Assembly: GCA_036873755.1 (NCBI GenBank)
Contig: JAVTVY010033733.1
Location: forward strand, 62,001 to 126,000
Direction of reading: 5' to 3'
Length of the DNA: 64,000 bases
Source: Hanleya hanleyi
Taxonomy: Eukaryota; Mollusca; Polyplacophora; Lepidopleurida; Hanleyidae
The position numbers were made by a program, and so were the translations under genes. Shown one piece after another: positions 20,660 through 32,005 of this stretch. The notes under the pieces are model-generated. The model made no database searches. It saw nothing but the letters and a program-made list of their open reading frames with translations, and was not told the origin of the DNA. How positions within the stretch are numbered: the stretch's first letter is position 1; the number at the start of each line of letters is the position of its first letter.

Positions 20660-21660
20660 CATTAATGATTTTGCATAAATTAAAGATGTCTGCCTATCCT
20701 TTCCGTCTTCAGAGGAACTGCTGTGGTTATTCATTGCGAGTCTCTTAATACATCGATGTTTTATATCAAGTTTCATATAGAACACTTAAATGGTATCAGA
20801 GATATACATCATTAAAATTTTTGCATAAATTAAAGATGGCCGCCAAGATTTCCGCCCAATCAGGGGCACTGGTTGGTTATTTCTTTAAAGTTTCTTGATG
20901 TATCGATAATCTATACCAAGTTTCACACTGAACAGCGAAATGGTTTCCGAGATACACAAGATTCATGGTTTCGCATAAATTAAAGATGGCCGCCAAAGTT
21001 TCTACCCAGTCGGGTCCAGATTCAATAGGGTTCTGGGTCACGAGCATATGGATGTGCATGGCAAGTTGTATCGATAACCAAGTTTCACAATGAACAGCGA
21101 AATGGTTTCCGAGATACACAAGTTTCATGGTTTCGCATAAATTAAAGATGGCCGCTAAAGTTTCCACCCAATCGGGCCCAGATTCAATAGGGTTCTGTGT
21201 CACGAGCATATGGATGTGCACAGGAAGTTTGGTGTGCCAAGTGTAAGTCGTTCTAAAGATATCTTGGTAACGAGAAAGCTGTGATGGTTTCGCATAAATT
21301 AAAGATGGCCGCCAAAGTTTCCAACCAATGGGGTCCAGATTCAATAGGCTTGTGGTTGACCACCCAACAATCCTGCATACCAAATTTGGAGTCTCTAGAA
21401 GCAACGGTTTGGTTTCTAGACCGGTCACAAGAATTGTTGACGAATTTTCCGTGACGTTGCCATGGAAACAGCAAAATTCATCACAAATTTCCCAAATTCG
21501 ATAGGCTTGTGGCTGACCACCCAACAATCCTGCATACCAAATTTGAAATCTCTAGAAGAAACGGTTTGGCTTTTAGACCGGTCACAAGAATTGTTGACGA
21601 CCGACGACCAGACGACCGGACGACCGACCAGACGTACTTGCTGACGACAAGACCCCACAG
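20660..21660. repeat. Tandem array, about five units of 150-162 bp
   Basis: GCATAAATTAAAGATGGCCG, or a variant, recurs near 20672, 20822, 20973, 21135 and 21291. Units also share CCACCCAATCGGGTCCAGAT, CGAGCATATGGATGTGCA and TTTCACAATGAACAGCG. The array ends in a GACGACCGACCAGACG-type run at 21596-21640. The minus-strand frame at 20877-21527 spans the units in register and is not a gene. Confidence 0.85.
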
Positions 21661-22980
21661 AGGGGTAAAAAACTCCATAAAATGAATGAAAATGTGTCAA
21701 ATTCAACCCACAATCCAGAGAAAACGTATAAAATGATTTTCTTGTTTATGCATGTTAAATTGTTTCCCATCCAACAGACATTTTAAAATGGTGACAAAAA
21801 CAGGGAGTCGACTTACTCGATTTTTGAAAATTTTTATCACCATGAAGGAATCATAATTTTCGCTCCCCGAAAAAGTGCGGATTTTGGCCTGCCAGATTCT
21901 GGACATGATGAACTCTGTAGTGGCGGGTAGGTGCGATCAACAAGCAATTGTTATATCCTCATTGGAGAAATGGTTACGTCCAGCAGGGTGACACTATATG
22001 GGCCATTTTCATGAAAATGGCCATATATATCAGTTAGTAGAAAGAGAAGAAGAATTACCATGCTGTCAAAAATGGGCGACCGTCCTTATGAAATTATGGA
22101 GGGGCCACTTTGTGTGAAACCGTGGCAAGTATGGACTGCACCCTAAGTGTAAATTTTATTTCAGAAAACTGGAAATTTCACTTTGCCAATATTCTTTTAA
22201 ATTTTCATGAAATATTTATGATGATTCATAGTTGGGAATTTTCGCCATTTAGGTTACACCTCAAGACCCTATCCATATCTGTTTATGGGCCTTCTTATGG
22301 TAAGTTTACAAAATCCAGTGGTGGTCAAATCATTTACATCATAATTTCCCGGTATTCAGAAATGGTTTCTTCCCATTCTACTTCCAAAATATTCATGGAA
22401 TGTTGCAAGCGTTTTCCCTGATCTTCATATATCTACATAAATCTACATATTAGGCCTACATATTACATACCAATATAATATTTGTGTTGACCACATTACC
22501 GCAGCAGAATTGACTGCATCACCGCAGAGGAATACATTGTATATCCAATCACATGACCCAGAGAGGTCACTAGGCATCAAGATGATCTTTTACCACTGCT
22601 TGCTTTTTTACTACTACTTACCACATTCATAGTATTTGCCACTTCCAGTTGCAGTGTGCAGAGTAGATGTATCTACCTCCCCATTCATTAATTGGTATCT
22701 GGCAGTATCCCTAACCTGATTGAATTAAAATTTAAGGTATACAAGCTGAGTAGCTAGCAGGTCCTCCGCCAAGTAGCCTGTTTGAGAGCATACAGCATAT
22801 ACGCTTTCAATATCTCCTTAAATATAACTTGGAAGTGGATATGTGTATGTGGAAAGAGACGTTTATCTGGAATTGTTAAGACAATTTGAGGAGGTTTGGG
22901 AAGCTGTAATGGGTAGTGTAACACTGGAATGTAAGTCTGTATTTGTATATGGATTTGTGGATGGTGAGGTTTATAAATCG
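21661..22980. other. No recognisable feature
   Basis: AT-rich DNA with short frames only. A small dyad, ATATGGCCATTTTCATGAAAATGGCCATATAT in sense, lies at about 21998-22028; its arms are ATATGGCCATTTTC and GAAAATGGCCATAT. Confidence 0.4.
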
Positions 22981-22984
22981 ATGG

Positions 22985-23545
22985 GTGGAATAGATCAAGA
23001 TATCGCATTCACAACACAGATGGGTACAATATGGGTGAGTGAAATCCAATATGGTCAATGGCAGCCATTTTGGATTACGTACCTCAGTGAAAATCAATAC
23101 CAATGGCCGTCTGACTGACGTGAAGAACCTTCCCAAGTTTGAAGTTGATTGGTTGAATTGTTCCCAAGATATCGCGTTCACAAGATCTGGGACGGATGGA
23201 ATCCAATATGGTCAATGGCAGCCATCTTGGATTACGCACCTCAGTGAAAATCAATACCAATGGCCGTCTAACTGATGTGAAGCACCTTCTCAAGTTTGAA
23301 GTCGATTGGTTGAATTGTTCTCGAGATATCGCATTCACAAGATGTGGGACGGACAGAATCCAATATGGTCGATGGCGGCCATCTTGGATTACGTACCTCA
23401 GTGAGATTCAATACCAATGGCCGTCTAACTGATGTGAAGCACCTTCTCAAGTTTGAAGTCGATTGGTCGAATTGTTCTCAAGATATCGCGTTCACAAGAT
23501 GTGGGACGGACGGACGGACGGAGGACGGACGGACGGCTAGCATTC
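22985..23545. repeat. Tandem array, about four units of 156 bp
   Basis: AAGATATCGCRTTCACAAGA or a variant recurs near 22998, 23166, 23322 and 23478. Units share GAATCCAATATGGTCAATGG, CAGCCATCTTGGATTACG and GACGTGAAGCACCTTC-type sequence. The array ends in a GGAC/GACG microsatellite at 23503-23540. Frames on both strands run through the units and are repeat by-products. The style and period are close to the array at 20660-21660, though the sequence differs. Confidence 0.85.
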
Positions 23546-24689
23546 CCAAGTCCTCCCACCATTTCGTGGCGGAGGACAAAAATTGGTTATTTGCCATTTT
23601 ACATGAATGTGAAAAGGGCTTGTAGACCGAGATAAACTGAACAATACTTTTCTGTTCCACAATAATCCACGAGTTATTGTTTTGTCCAGTCAAACTCACA
23701 ACCAAGACTGGCTGGTAGCATATATATGAAAACAACATTTTGCTAAATATTATATCAGCTAACCAAATATTTTCATTCATGTACTTGAATTCTGTCAGAC
23801 TACATTGCAAAGATCATGTATTATCTGTAATTTCTTTCTTCAGCAGAATTATATAAGAATGGAGAGATGTCAATTTTCATGATAATTACAGAGGACAGGC
23901 ACTCCTGGTAAATTAGAATTTGACAATTACCACTCAAAGGTGAAAAAATACAAAGGTTTTGAAATTCTCCAATTTACATATTTAATATAGGTTGAAGAAT
24001 GATAGAAATACCAGAATATCTACTTCACTTTGATTAATTTGAATTATCTTGTCTGCTAGAATCTTTTTAAAAGTTGGTACCCCTAGCCCAGCTGAATTCA
24101 GATTTGCAAAACGTCGTCGCTTATCTTTCATTGATTGTGACGTCATGTCAGACCAGCCGGCCAGAGACTGAACGTTACAAGTACTGATGACCGGCCAGTT
24201 GGTCTGATGTGACGCCACAAACCAGCATCAAACAAGGGTAGATAAGCTATGTGGATTTCATTTCTGAAATCGACCGGGCTTGAGCAACTTCGAAGCACTT
24301 TTCAAAAGCTACCACTGTACCAGGAGACAAAATACTTCAAATAAAACCAAATAAAGTAGTTAAGTTAATATTTCCATCATTAAATGGGCCATGAAGAATA
24401 TAAAAAGGAAAATATGAAAACCTTTGCATTTCACCTTTAATAACTTGGTTTTAAAGGAACAAGTAAATTACTGGCAAGGCAGAAATAAAAGTATCTCCAT
24501 AAAGTTTCTCCTTACATTGAACTGAAAAATGTGATAGCCGGCCCACTCTCTCGGAGCTTCAAAATTCAATATTATAAAATTATCTCAATATACTTGTACA
24601 ACAAATACAAATACATGAATTCTCTAATTTTCAAGCAATCATCTTAACATTTCAAAATCTAATCCGCATTTGCATCTATGTTTTATAGG
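23546..24689. other. No gene; imperfect inverted repeat at 24139-24226
   Basis: TGACGTCATGTCAGACCAGC, then CGGCC, pairs with GACCGGCCAGTTGGTCTGAT and GTGACGCCAC about 30 bases later. This is a near-palindrome around a CTGAACGTTACAAGTACTGA spacer, with a CRE-like TGACGTCA in the left arm. The remainder lacks recognisable content. Confidence 0.5.
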
Positions 24690-25996
24690 CCAGAAACTAT
24701 AGTATATGGTATGGAGTGAAGAAAATCAGTACTCGGCAAAGGCTGGAGTTGACTTCTGTCTGTGAAAACCTGACCGGTGTCGATCGATGTGATCTCATCA
24801 GAGGTTGTGCCAACATCTTTATGGGAGAACTCGAACGGAAGATCTTACCTAAGGCTCCCCACCAGCCTATGGCCTATTTTCATTTCATTGATGATATCTT
24901 CATGATATTCCCCCACTCTGAACCACACCTCCTTGAATTCATCAACTACATGAATGATGCCCACCCGATCATCAAGTTCACAGCTGAATACTCCAAAGAT
25001 TCAGTTTGCTTTCTGGACACACGTGTCATCTTTGACAAAAAACAACATCGCCTCAAATTTGACCTATTCACTAAACCAACGGACACCCATAGCTATCTAC
25101 ACTACGCTAGCTACCACCCCGCCAACTGCAAAAGAGCGGGGCCGTTTGGCCAATTCCTACGCCTCCGTCGTATATGCTCCGATCAGTCGGACTATATCAA
25201 ACATGCGGACCAACTTGTCCAATACTACCATCTGAGAGGCTACCCAGTGGAATTGTTACGTGAACATCACCAAAAAGCACTACTCAAGGACAGACACGAT
25301 TTACTCAACCCCGTTTCTGTGTCTACGGACAAAAACACCAAACGGATTCCAGTAATTCTACCATACAGCTCGTATGCCAACAGAATATACGACCTGATTA
25401 AGCGGGAATGGCACTTGTTACAAGCGTCAGACCAATGCCGCAATCTATTCAAAGACCCACCACTCCTCGCTTTCAGGCGAAATCCCAACTTGAAGGACAG
25501 CCTTATGCAGGCCAAGATCCAATATCCACCACTCCACCGCGGTACACAAGGAATTAGTTACAATAACCTCATAACCCCTTGTACCTACAAGAGGTGCCTA
25601 TACTGCCCAAAGCTCTCCAAGAACCGTTCTTTCCAAAGTAGTCACACTAAACTACGCTACAATAGCAATCTCATTGGCAATTGTTGCACCCGCAATGTGA
25701 TCTATTTACTCACATGCACCAAATGCTCCAAACAATACGTTGGAGAAACCAAGAGAACCTTCCACGAACGTATCCGAGAACATTACAATGACACACGGAA
25801 TCATAGTTTAAACCCAGCACCACTTCATTTCTGGTCAGCCGGCCACACGACTGACCACATTAGCTTCCACATTATCGAAGTAATGACATCAGACCCAGAT
25901 CTCGAAGCTAGCACTAAATCGCGCCAAGCTCGAGAGCGTTACTGGATCTATCAACTCCACACGAGAGCACCCATCGGCTTGAACGAAAAGGACTAA
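24689..25996 (+). CDS. Penelope-like RT (C-terminal part) with GIY-YIG endonuclease
   Basis: The frame is open from just after a TAG at 24686 to a TAA at 25994-25996. No ATG opens it before MGELERKIL (about 24821), so it is a truncated frame, not a full gene. Counting from the GTG at 24716, it has CANIFMGELERKIL (31-44), the catalytic FIDDIFMIF (57-65), a thumb region with FLDTRV (99-104) and LFTKPTDTHSYL (117-128), a Cys cluster (C289, C294, C297, C323, C324, C334, C337) and a GIY-YIG nuclease: NVIYLL near 327, QYVGET at 340-345, HERIREH at 350-356 and an Arg-Glu-Arg near 406-408. PLEs reverse-transcribe RNA at a nick made by this domain. No stop or frameshift interrupts ~430 codons, so it is young. 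Confidence 0.85.
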   Translation, partial: ARNYSIWYGVKKISTRQRLELTSVCENLTGVDRCDLIRGCANIFMGELERKILPKAPHQPMAYFHFIDDIFMIFPHSEPHLLEFINYMNDAHPIIKFTAEYSKDSVCFLDTRVIFDKKQHRLKFDLFTKPTDTHSYLHYASYHPANCKRAGPFGQFLRLRRICSDQSDYIKHADQLVQYYHLRGYPVELLREHHQKALLKDRHDLLNPVSVSTDKNTKRIPVILPYSSYANRIYDLIKREWHLLQASDQCRNLFKDPPLLAFRRNPNLKDSLMQAKIQYPPLHRGTQGISYNNLITPCTYKRCLYCPKLSKNRSFQSSHTKLRYNSNLIGNCCTRNVIYLLTCTKCSKQYVGETKRTFHERIREHYNDTRNHSLNPAPLHFWSAGHTTDHISFHIIEVMTSDPDLEASTKSRQARERYWIYQLHTRAPIGLNEKD

Positions 25997-26022
25997 GCAA
26001 AACTTTGATTATTCTCTCCTTA
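24706..26022 (+). mobile_element. 5'-truncated Penelope-like element with 16 bp target duplication
   Basis: The 16-mer CCAGAAACTATAGTAT occurs at 24690-24705 and again at 26023-26038, directly bracketing the PLE frame and about 26 bases of 3' sequence. That is the signature of one insertion event. The element lacks the N-terminal two thirds of a PLE and starts close to the RT catalytic motif. Confidence 0.8.
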
Positions 26023-26038
26023 CCAGAAACTATAGTAT

Positions 26039-27084
26039 GTTAACTTTCCTGTTACCCTACCTAGCTGCCATCCAAAGTATTTTATGGGAGTTTTGGTAAC
26101 ATGAAACAACGGGAAAATTGGTCATTTCTGTTTACGTGTCTCTTAAAGTCAATAAAATAAATTTGTAAAAAAAAATGAAATAAATAAATAAAAAAAATTG
26201 AAAAAATAAAAAAAAACATAATGTTTCGACCTACTATAATTTGGGTGGTTTAACTTACTCTTTGCCCCATGATGGCGCCATTTGACGCCCCTTTCTAAAC
26301 CATATAGGCTTTTCTAGGCCGCCCCATAGACCGTATTTGTGATCACCTGTAAATTGTTGGGTACAAATCTATTGGAGGGCTGGAGCCAGAAGTTTATTAA
26401 TTTTTTTTATTACTTTCATAGTGACCAATAATTTAGCATGTTTAAAATTTCCTAAAATAAAATATTATTGAGGGAGGTTAATTGATTAATTTATTACACA
26501 AGGCGTCAAATGGCATCATCGTGGACTAGGAAGGGGCATCAAATGGAGTCACCATGGGGCAATGGTAGTAAGCCTTCATGGAGCATAGAGTTAAATCAGA
26601 ATTTGAACAAAACTTGTTTTTGCTTTAAAAAAAAATCAGTTTGTACAATAGAATAAAGCACAGGCCCAAATTAGGAAGTTGTTTGTTTGGGGCAACATAA
26701 ACTTGCTACAGATCACGGTAGGCCATTTTTTTTCTAATGTTATTTTATTTATTTATTTATTGTTTTTTTTCAATTGTGATAACATACCTGGTGACAACAT
26801 TGTTTCATGAGAGTAGAGAGAGAGATCAGATGTGCCAAAATAGGGAAAATATCACCATTTTTATGGATCCTGTCTTTAATACAAACATGTAGTTTCCTAG
26901 TTCTGAGAACCCCAACATCTCGCCTTGCGGGATCATCCGCCGAAGCTGCAGCAGTTGCGGGGTCATCCGCCGAAGCTGCAGCAGTATTGAAAGCATAAAT
27001 ATAGAGCAAACAATAACGTCTGGAATAGATGATGTGGTACAGACAATAATGTCTGGAATAGATTATCTGGTACAGACAATAACA
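26039..27084. other. No gene; inverted repeat and a 2 x 30 bp duplication
   Basis: An A-rich tract lies at 26160-26218. TGCCCCATGATGGCGCCATT near 26264 pairs with ATGGAGTCACCATGGGGCA near 26543, giving an imperfect inverted pair about 300 bases apart. At 26930-26989 a 30 bp unit containing CATCCGCCGAAGCTGCAGCA is repeated twice. Nothing else is recognised. Confidence 0.5.
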
Positions 27085-27890
27085 TCAGTCCCATGTTGGA
27101 TTACTGCCAGATAGGTCAATCCCGTGTAGGATGGATAGGTCAGTGTCGTGGGATCACTGCATAGGGCAGTCCAGTGAGAGATTACTGCTGGATTGGTATG
27201 CGAGATTACTGCTGGATAGGCAAGTCCTGTGTAGGATTACTGCTGGATGGGCCAGTCCCGTGTGTTATTTATGCTGGATACACCAGTCCCATGTGGGATT
27301 ACTGCTGGATAGTCCAGTCCCAAGTAGGATTACTGCTGGATAGGCCAGTCCCGTCTGAGATTACTGCTGGATAGGCGAGTCTTGTATGGGATTACTGCTG
27401 GATAGGTCAGTCTCATAAGGGATTACTGCTGCATAGGCAGTCCAGTGTGGGATTACTGCTGCATATAGCAAGCCCGTTTGGGGTTACTGTTGGGGAGGCC
27501 AGTCTTGTGTGGGATTACTGCTGGATAGGCTAACCCTGTGTGAGATTACAGCGGGATAGGTCAGTCCCATGTAGGATTATGGCTGCATAGGTCAGTGCCG
27601 TGTGGGATTACTGCTGCATATTGCAGTCCAGTGCGAGATTACTTCTGGATAGGTCAATCCCGTGTGAGATTACTGCTGTATAGGCCAGTGCTGTTTGGGA
27701 TTACTGCTCCCATGTGGGATTACTGCTGGATAGGCCAGTCCGGTCTGGGATTACTGCTGGATAGTTGAGTCCCATATGGGATTACTGCTGGATAGGTCAG
27801 TTTCTTGTGTCATTATTGCTGTATAGGCCAGTGCCACTTTGGATTACTGCCGGATAGATCAGTCCCGTGTGGGGTTACTGCTGGATAGGT
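27085..27890. repeat. 31 bp minisatellite, about 25 units
   Basis: Units follow GGATTACTGCTGGATAGGCC plus AGTCCCGTGTG, with frequent substitutions and some length variants. The plus-strand frames (WDYCWIG-type peptides) are repeat by-products. Confidence 0.85.
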
Positions 27891-27929
27891 CTGACCAGGA
27901 AAACATGAAACATGTCCACCAAGCTTTAT

Positions 27930-28800
27930 AATTATCCCACGAAAGGTTCAGCAAGCTTTCCATGTACAGATCTACATGTAAATTTTTCGTAAGAAGTACA
28001 GAAATTCACATTTAATGTCATATTTCTTAAATAGCACATGCACATCCTCGAATCACAATGAACTTGGGTAGCAAACTGTGTCAAACTCATCCAATGAAAG
28101 CTGACAGCTTCAGCATACTTTCCATGTACAGGTGTACATGTATGTACATTATCATTGGCAGATTACTAAGACAAAACCCTCAAAATTTGAACAAAAATGA
28201 ATATTTCATCTTCTAAAGAGCACAGGAACATCATTTAATCATATGAAATATGTGTATCAAGTTTCATAATCATCCCATGACAGCTGACAACTGCAGCAAA
28301 CATTCTAAGTACAGATGTGCATGTATACATGTAGAGGCCTAAATGTACAGCCTCTACATGTACAATTCGGCTAAACAGAAAACTCATTTGCCATAATTTT
28401 GTACCAAAATTAATATTTCATCTCAAAAATAGCACAGTTACATCCTCTAACCATAAGAAACATGTGTACCAAGTTCCATAATCATCCAATGATAGCTGAC
28501 AACTGCAGCCAACTTTCTACATACAGATGTGCATGTGCACTTCAGCCATGTAAACGCAAAACTCAATCATTTGCCATAATTTGGAGAAAAATTAATATTT
28601 CATCTCAAAAATAGCACAGGTACATCCTCTAATAATAAGAAACATGTGTACCAAGTATCATAATCATCCAATGACAGCTGACAACTGCAGCAAATTACAA
28701 CTTCTAAGTACTTCTAAGTACAGATGTGCATGTGCAGCACATGTACATCTGTACTTAGAAAGTTTGATGCAGTGCACTTCAGCTAAACGCAAAACTCTAT
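27930..28800. repeat. Tandem array, units of about 170-220 bp
   Basis: AATATTTCATCTYAAAAATA and GCACAGGTACATCCTC recur near 28011, 28198, 28418 and 28590. Each is followed by GTACCAAGTTTCATAATCAT and CCAATGACAGCTGACAACTG, then a GTACAGATGTGCATGTG phrase. The third to fourth spacing is tighter and better conserved than the first. Confidence 0.8.
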
Positions 28801-31330
28801 CATAAGGATGTTAACATTGGAGCACCCCAGGGGCAGTACTTCCAGGTGGAATACCCACCCCCCATACTTTTTTTATTATTAAATTTTTTATAAATTTTTT
28901 AGATTTTTTTTTAATCTGCTAAACCAAAAACCTTATCATTTCCAGGCCGGGGACATAAAGATGACATGGTCATGGGATACACCCTCCCAGGTAATGGGAT
29001 GTCCCTAAGTCTTGAGGTAGCAGGCGAAGGGCGTGCAAGTAGGCAGTCTCCACTATAATTAGGATTCCTGCAGTAGCAATTATTACTGGTAGATGTATGC
29101 ACTTAATAAATATTGTATAGCACATGTATAATTATTAGAATTAGGTATAGGGATATGAGTATTGGTTTTGTAATAGTATGTTTTGATAACAGTTTGTGTA
29201 CGGTATTCCATATTAACTCTGGAAGTTCACATCCATGACATTGGTGTTAGACAAGTTTCGACAACTGTTGCAAGACAAGAGCCACTGCCTGTTGTGGTTA
29301 AATTGTGCCTTCCTTGTCATTCCAGATATATATAATCTTTTTGTTTATTTAGGTAAGTGTCCCTACTGCTAATTGAGCTGTCCAGTCCTACTGTTAATTG
29401 AGATATGTCAATGTTAAATGAACAGGATAACTGGCATGCCAGACATTGGAATATTACTTGAACAATTTTTAAAATAGTATAATTTGTGATTGTTAGGAAT
29501 CTCTACCTGTGGAACTCGCTATATAAAACTCTAATAGGTATAAATATTGTACAGGATGAAAATAAGTCTCTAAACTTTTAGAATTCATCTTGGCATGCGA
29601 CAAAGCAGCGCCAAGGCAGCGAATAGATGTAAGAAGATAGGTAACCCTTGTTCATGTACATGTCGATTGCTACTATACATTCAGTTTCTGTAATATAGAA
29701 GTGCTGTATAATTGTGTCTATATTGAAATTAATTAAAGTCAAAGTTAGTTAAGTGAACTTAACTAGATAAGGGTATTATATAAAGCTAGATTGTGTATAT
29801 ACTTAACGTGGACTACGTGATTGGCCTCGACATTGCTGATTCCTGTGGCTAATTGAGGGGATGGAGTAGGTGATCACAAGAACTGACATTCAGTGTTGCA
29901 AGTACTGGAGAAATTTCAAGGAAAATAGGGGGCTTTTGGTCATAGTAGAGGATGCCTACCATATTATATGTCAATTTGGATATATTGTATTCCGACATAG
30001 ACTTAGAAATAGATATAGAATTTGGCAGGGAAATGACCTTATCCACCCGAAGCAGCCAGACCGGAAAAAGGTAAATTTAACCATTTGTCATTCTGTTTGA
30101 GATGAATTTAATTTTTTTTTATTATAAAACCTGAGTTTTGGGAGTGTGGTTGGCAACCGCATCGCCTTGAGTGTCCACCCTTCTCTTATTCTTCACGACC
30201 TCATCCACCCCCCCTGGCAAATCAACATAAATTAGCAATGATTTAGTCAATGTGACCCGAGTGTGAAAATTCAGGTTACTTTTCATAAACATGACCAAAT
30301 CTCTGCCAGGTTAAATCTGACTGATTAAGCTCGGATGTCTGCAAAATGAAATCAGGGAGTACCAAATAACTCCTGCACATCCTGGCTGACACATCGCCCC
30401 CTCCGCCCCCCCTCCCTCCTCCTCCTATTTACTTTATGGATTCCCATGCACATAGCAAGTAACTGGGAATTGATGAGAAGACGATGTGACAAGTAATTCA
30501 GTACATGTATACTGAATTATTAATATTTTTAAACGTGAAAGCTTGTATCTTGTAGCCAGATGACATTTAACTTGGAAATGTGACTAGCATATATGGTACA
30601 AATTTAACCAGGAGTAGCTATGAGTATAATGAGGTCCAGCAAGGTTGGGGGAGGGGGAGGGGGGGGGGTAGGGCTGGTGGTAGTGGTTTCTGAGAGGACA
30701 TGTGGAAAATAAAAGGAGAAATTAAATTTCCTGAAGAATGCAGAAAAATAATCTGAAACTGATGAGACCCAAACGCGCACAGAGACTCGGTAACAAGCAT
30801 ACTTTATGACAATACCCCCCCCCCCTAAAAAAAATAATAATAAAACACCAACGAAATGTCCTTTTGATGGGAATGGGATTTTAACCCGATATACATACCT
30901 GGTTACATTTGGGATTATTTGTCCTTGGCCTGGTGTCACTGGTATAGTCTTATGCAAATGTTGAACCCGCAGACCTGTTTTTCATTATTATGGTGTTGTT
31001 GTTGATTTGACTGGTTCATTGAATTCGCCCTGGAGCTCAACTCGCATCCAGTCTCATTTACTCATCCTTATTGATCTGGAAATCTTGAAGCTTCATATCT
31101 GACAGAATCAGACCTCATTTTTAGCATTGAACACCTCACTGTCATGACAACAAATACGTTTTTCGCTGTTTTACGAGTCCAAACTTCCCAGCTTGCCTGT
31201 GCTGTGTCGTCTGCTTACCTTTTTTTTGTCGTCTGCTTACCTACAGCGCCCCCTATTGGCATTGGGAGTTGTCCCCCCGCTGATCTGTGTAATTGATGTC
31301 GAGTTGACTATAACATTGAATTGAATTGAA
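28801..31330. other. No recognisable gene
   Basis: The stretch includes an AT-rich tract (28865-28910), a poly-G/C region at 30640-30670 and 30814-30826, and a common ACAGCGCCCCCTATTGG phrase at 31243-31259. None of the short frames carries a motif I know, and those near 30604-30957 follow low-complexity sequence. Confidence 0.4.
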
Positions 31331-31334
31331 TTGG

Positions 31335-31403
31335 TTGGAATGGGAGACGTCCCTCGTCCCAAATGGGTATTATCATATCAGTGACAATGGTGTTTCCACA
31401 GTG
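31335..31403 (-). pseudogene. LINE reverse-transcriptase remnant, part 3 (downstream)
   Basis: On the minus strand this reads WKHH followed, with a stop and frame changes, by a decayed THLG-RG-TSP stretch, which is what follows KAYDTT in Jockey/CR1-like RTs. It continues part 2 across the CAGTACTG insertion. Confidence 0.45.
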
Positions 31404-31665
31404 TCAGTGATGCATACTGTAAGAATACTGAAATATTACAGTACTGAAACAGTACTGAAATCGCACAGTACTGAAAAAGTACAGAAACATTACAGTACTG
31501 TTTCAATACTGAAACAGTACTGAAATCGTACAGTACTGAAAAAGTACAGAAACATTACAGTACTGTTTCAGTACTGAAACAGTACTGTTATATTTCAGTA
31601 CTGTTTCAGTACTTTGGTAGAAATGTACTGAAACAGTACTGACGCTATTTTTGCTGTGTAGTATC
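31404..31665. repeat. Palindromic array element built on CAGTACTG, copy 2 (inserted in a LINE)
   Basis: About 11 exact CAGTACTG palindromes with AAA/TTT and longer AT spacers. The right end, GTACTGACGCTATTTTTGCT followed by GTG, is the reverse complement of the left end of the copy at 12697, and the match extends over more than 70 bases. The element splits the RT sequence between KAYDT and WKHH, so its borders can be set within a few bases. TA follows the GCTGTG end here and precedes the matching end at 12697. Confidence 0.8.
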
Positions 31666-31808
31666 ATAGGCCTTTTCTAAATAAAAATAAAGTTAGAAAC
31701 CACATGTTCATTCTCGGCGAAAGCTTCCTTCACAAACGAATCTAATTTAACTAAATGATCAACGGTAAGATTCGGGTAGATGTTTCAAAAGTCGATAATG
31801 AATATTAT
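31666..31808 (-). pseudogene. LINE reverse-transcriptase remnant, part 2
   Basis: The minus strand reads HYRLLKHLPESY, then TVDHLVKLDSFVKEAFAENE and HVVS, then after a frameshift FYLEKAYDT. These are the RT 1-3 blocks of a Jockey/CR1-like LINE. Part 1 lies on the far side of the recombinase-element pair and joins in frame through AGPDNI. Confidence 0.7.
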
Positions 31809-31817
31809 TATATAATC

Positions 31818-31873
31818 TATAAATATGGATGATATGATTGGTTCATAGCTGTACACGTGATATGTGATATTTT
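31818..31873. repeat. Left 56 bp terminal inverted repeat of copy 1
   Basis: It begins TATAAATATGGATGATATGA and pairs with 34373-34428; by eye 53 of 56 positions match. It contains the CCAAT-type GATTGGTTCAT and the palindrome GTACACGTGA(T). The equivalents in copy 2 are 34604-34659 and 37153-37208. Confidence 0.85.
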
Positions 31874-31943
31874 CTTATGTCGCATGGCTTGTCCATGCGA
31901 TATAAGTTTTGGGGGCACCGCCCATTAGCCATATATGGAGACA

Positions 31944-31970
31944 TGACGTCATGCTGAATTTCAGCCAATC
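31944..31970 (+). promoter_or_regulatory. Candidate promoter motifs of the recombinase gene (CRE, CCAAT)
   Basis: A full CRE palindrome TGACGTCA (31944-31951) and CCAAT (31965-31969) lie 40-60 bases before the ATG at 32006. A CATATATGG stretch is just upstream at 31930-31938. The same set is present in copy 2 at 34730-34756. The arrangement is plausible for a self-contained promoter. Confidence 0.4.
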
Positions 31971-32005
31971 CAAAATGCATAAACCATTCACTGTGGAGAG
32001 CGGAC

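Noticed and set aside
20877..21527. 216-residue minus-strand frame
   Set aside because: It runs through ~156 bp repeat units and repeats its own peptide; no family match.
22843..23625. Overlapping frames on both strands in the 23 kb array
   Set aside because: They follow the 156 bp tandem unit.
30604..30957. Pro-rich minus-strand frames
   Set aside because: Caused by poly-G/poly-C tracts.
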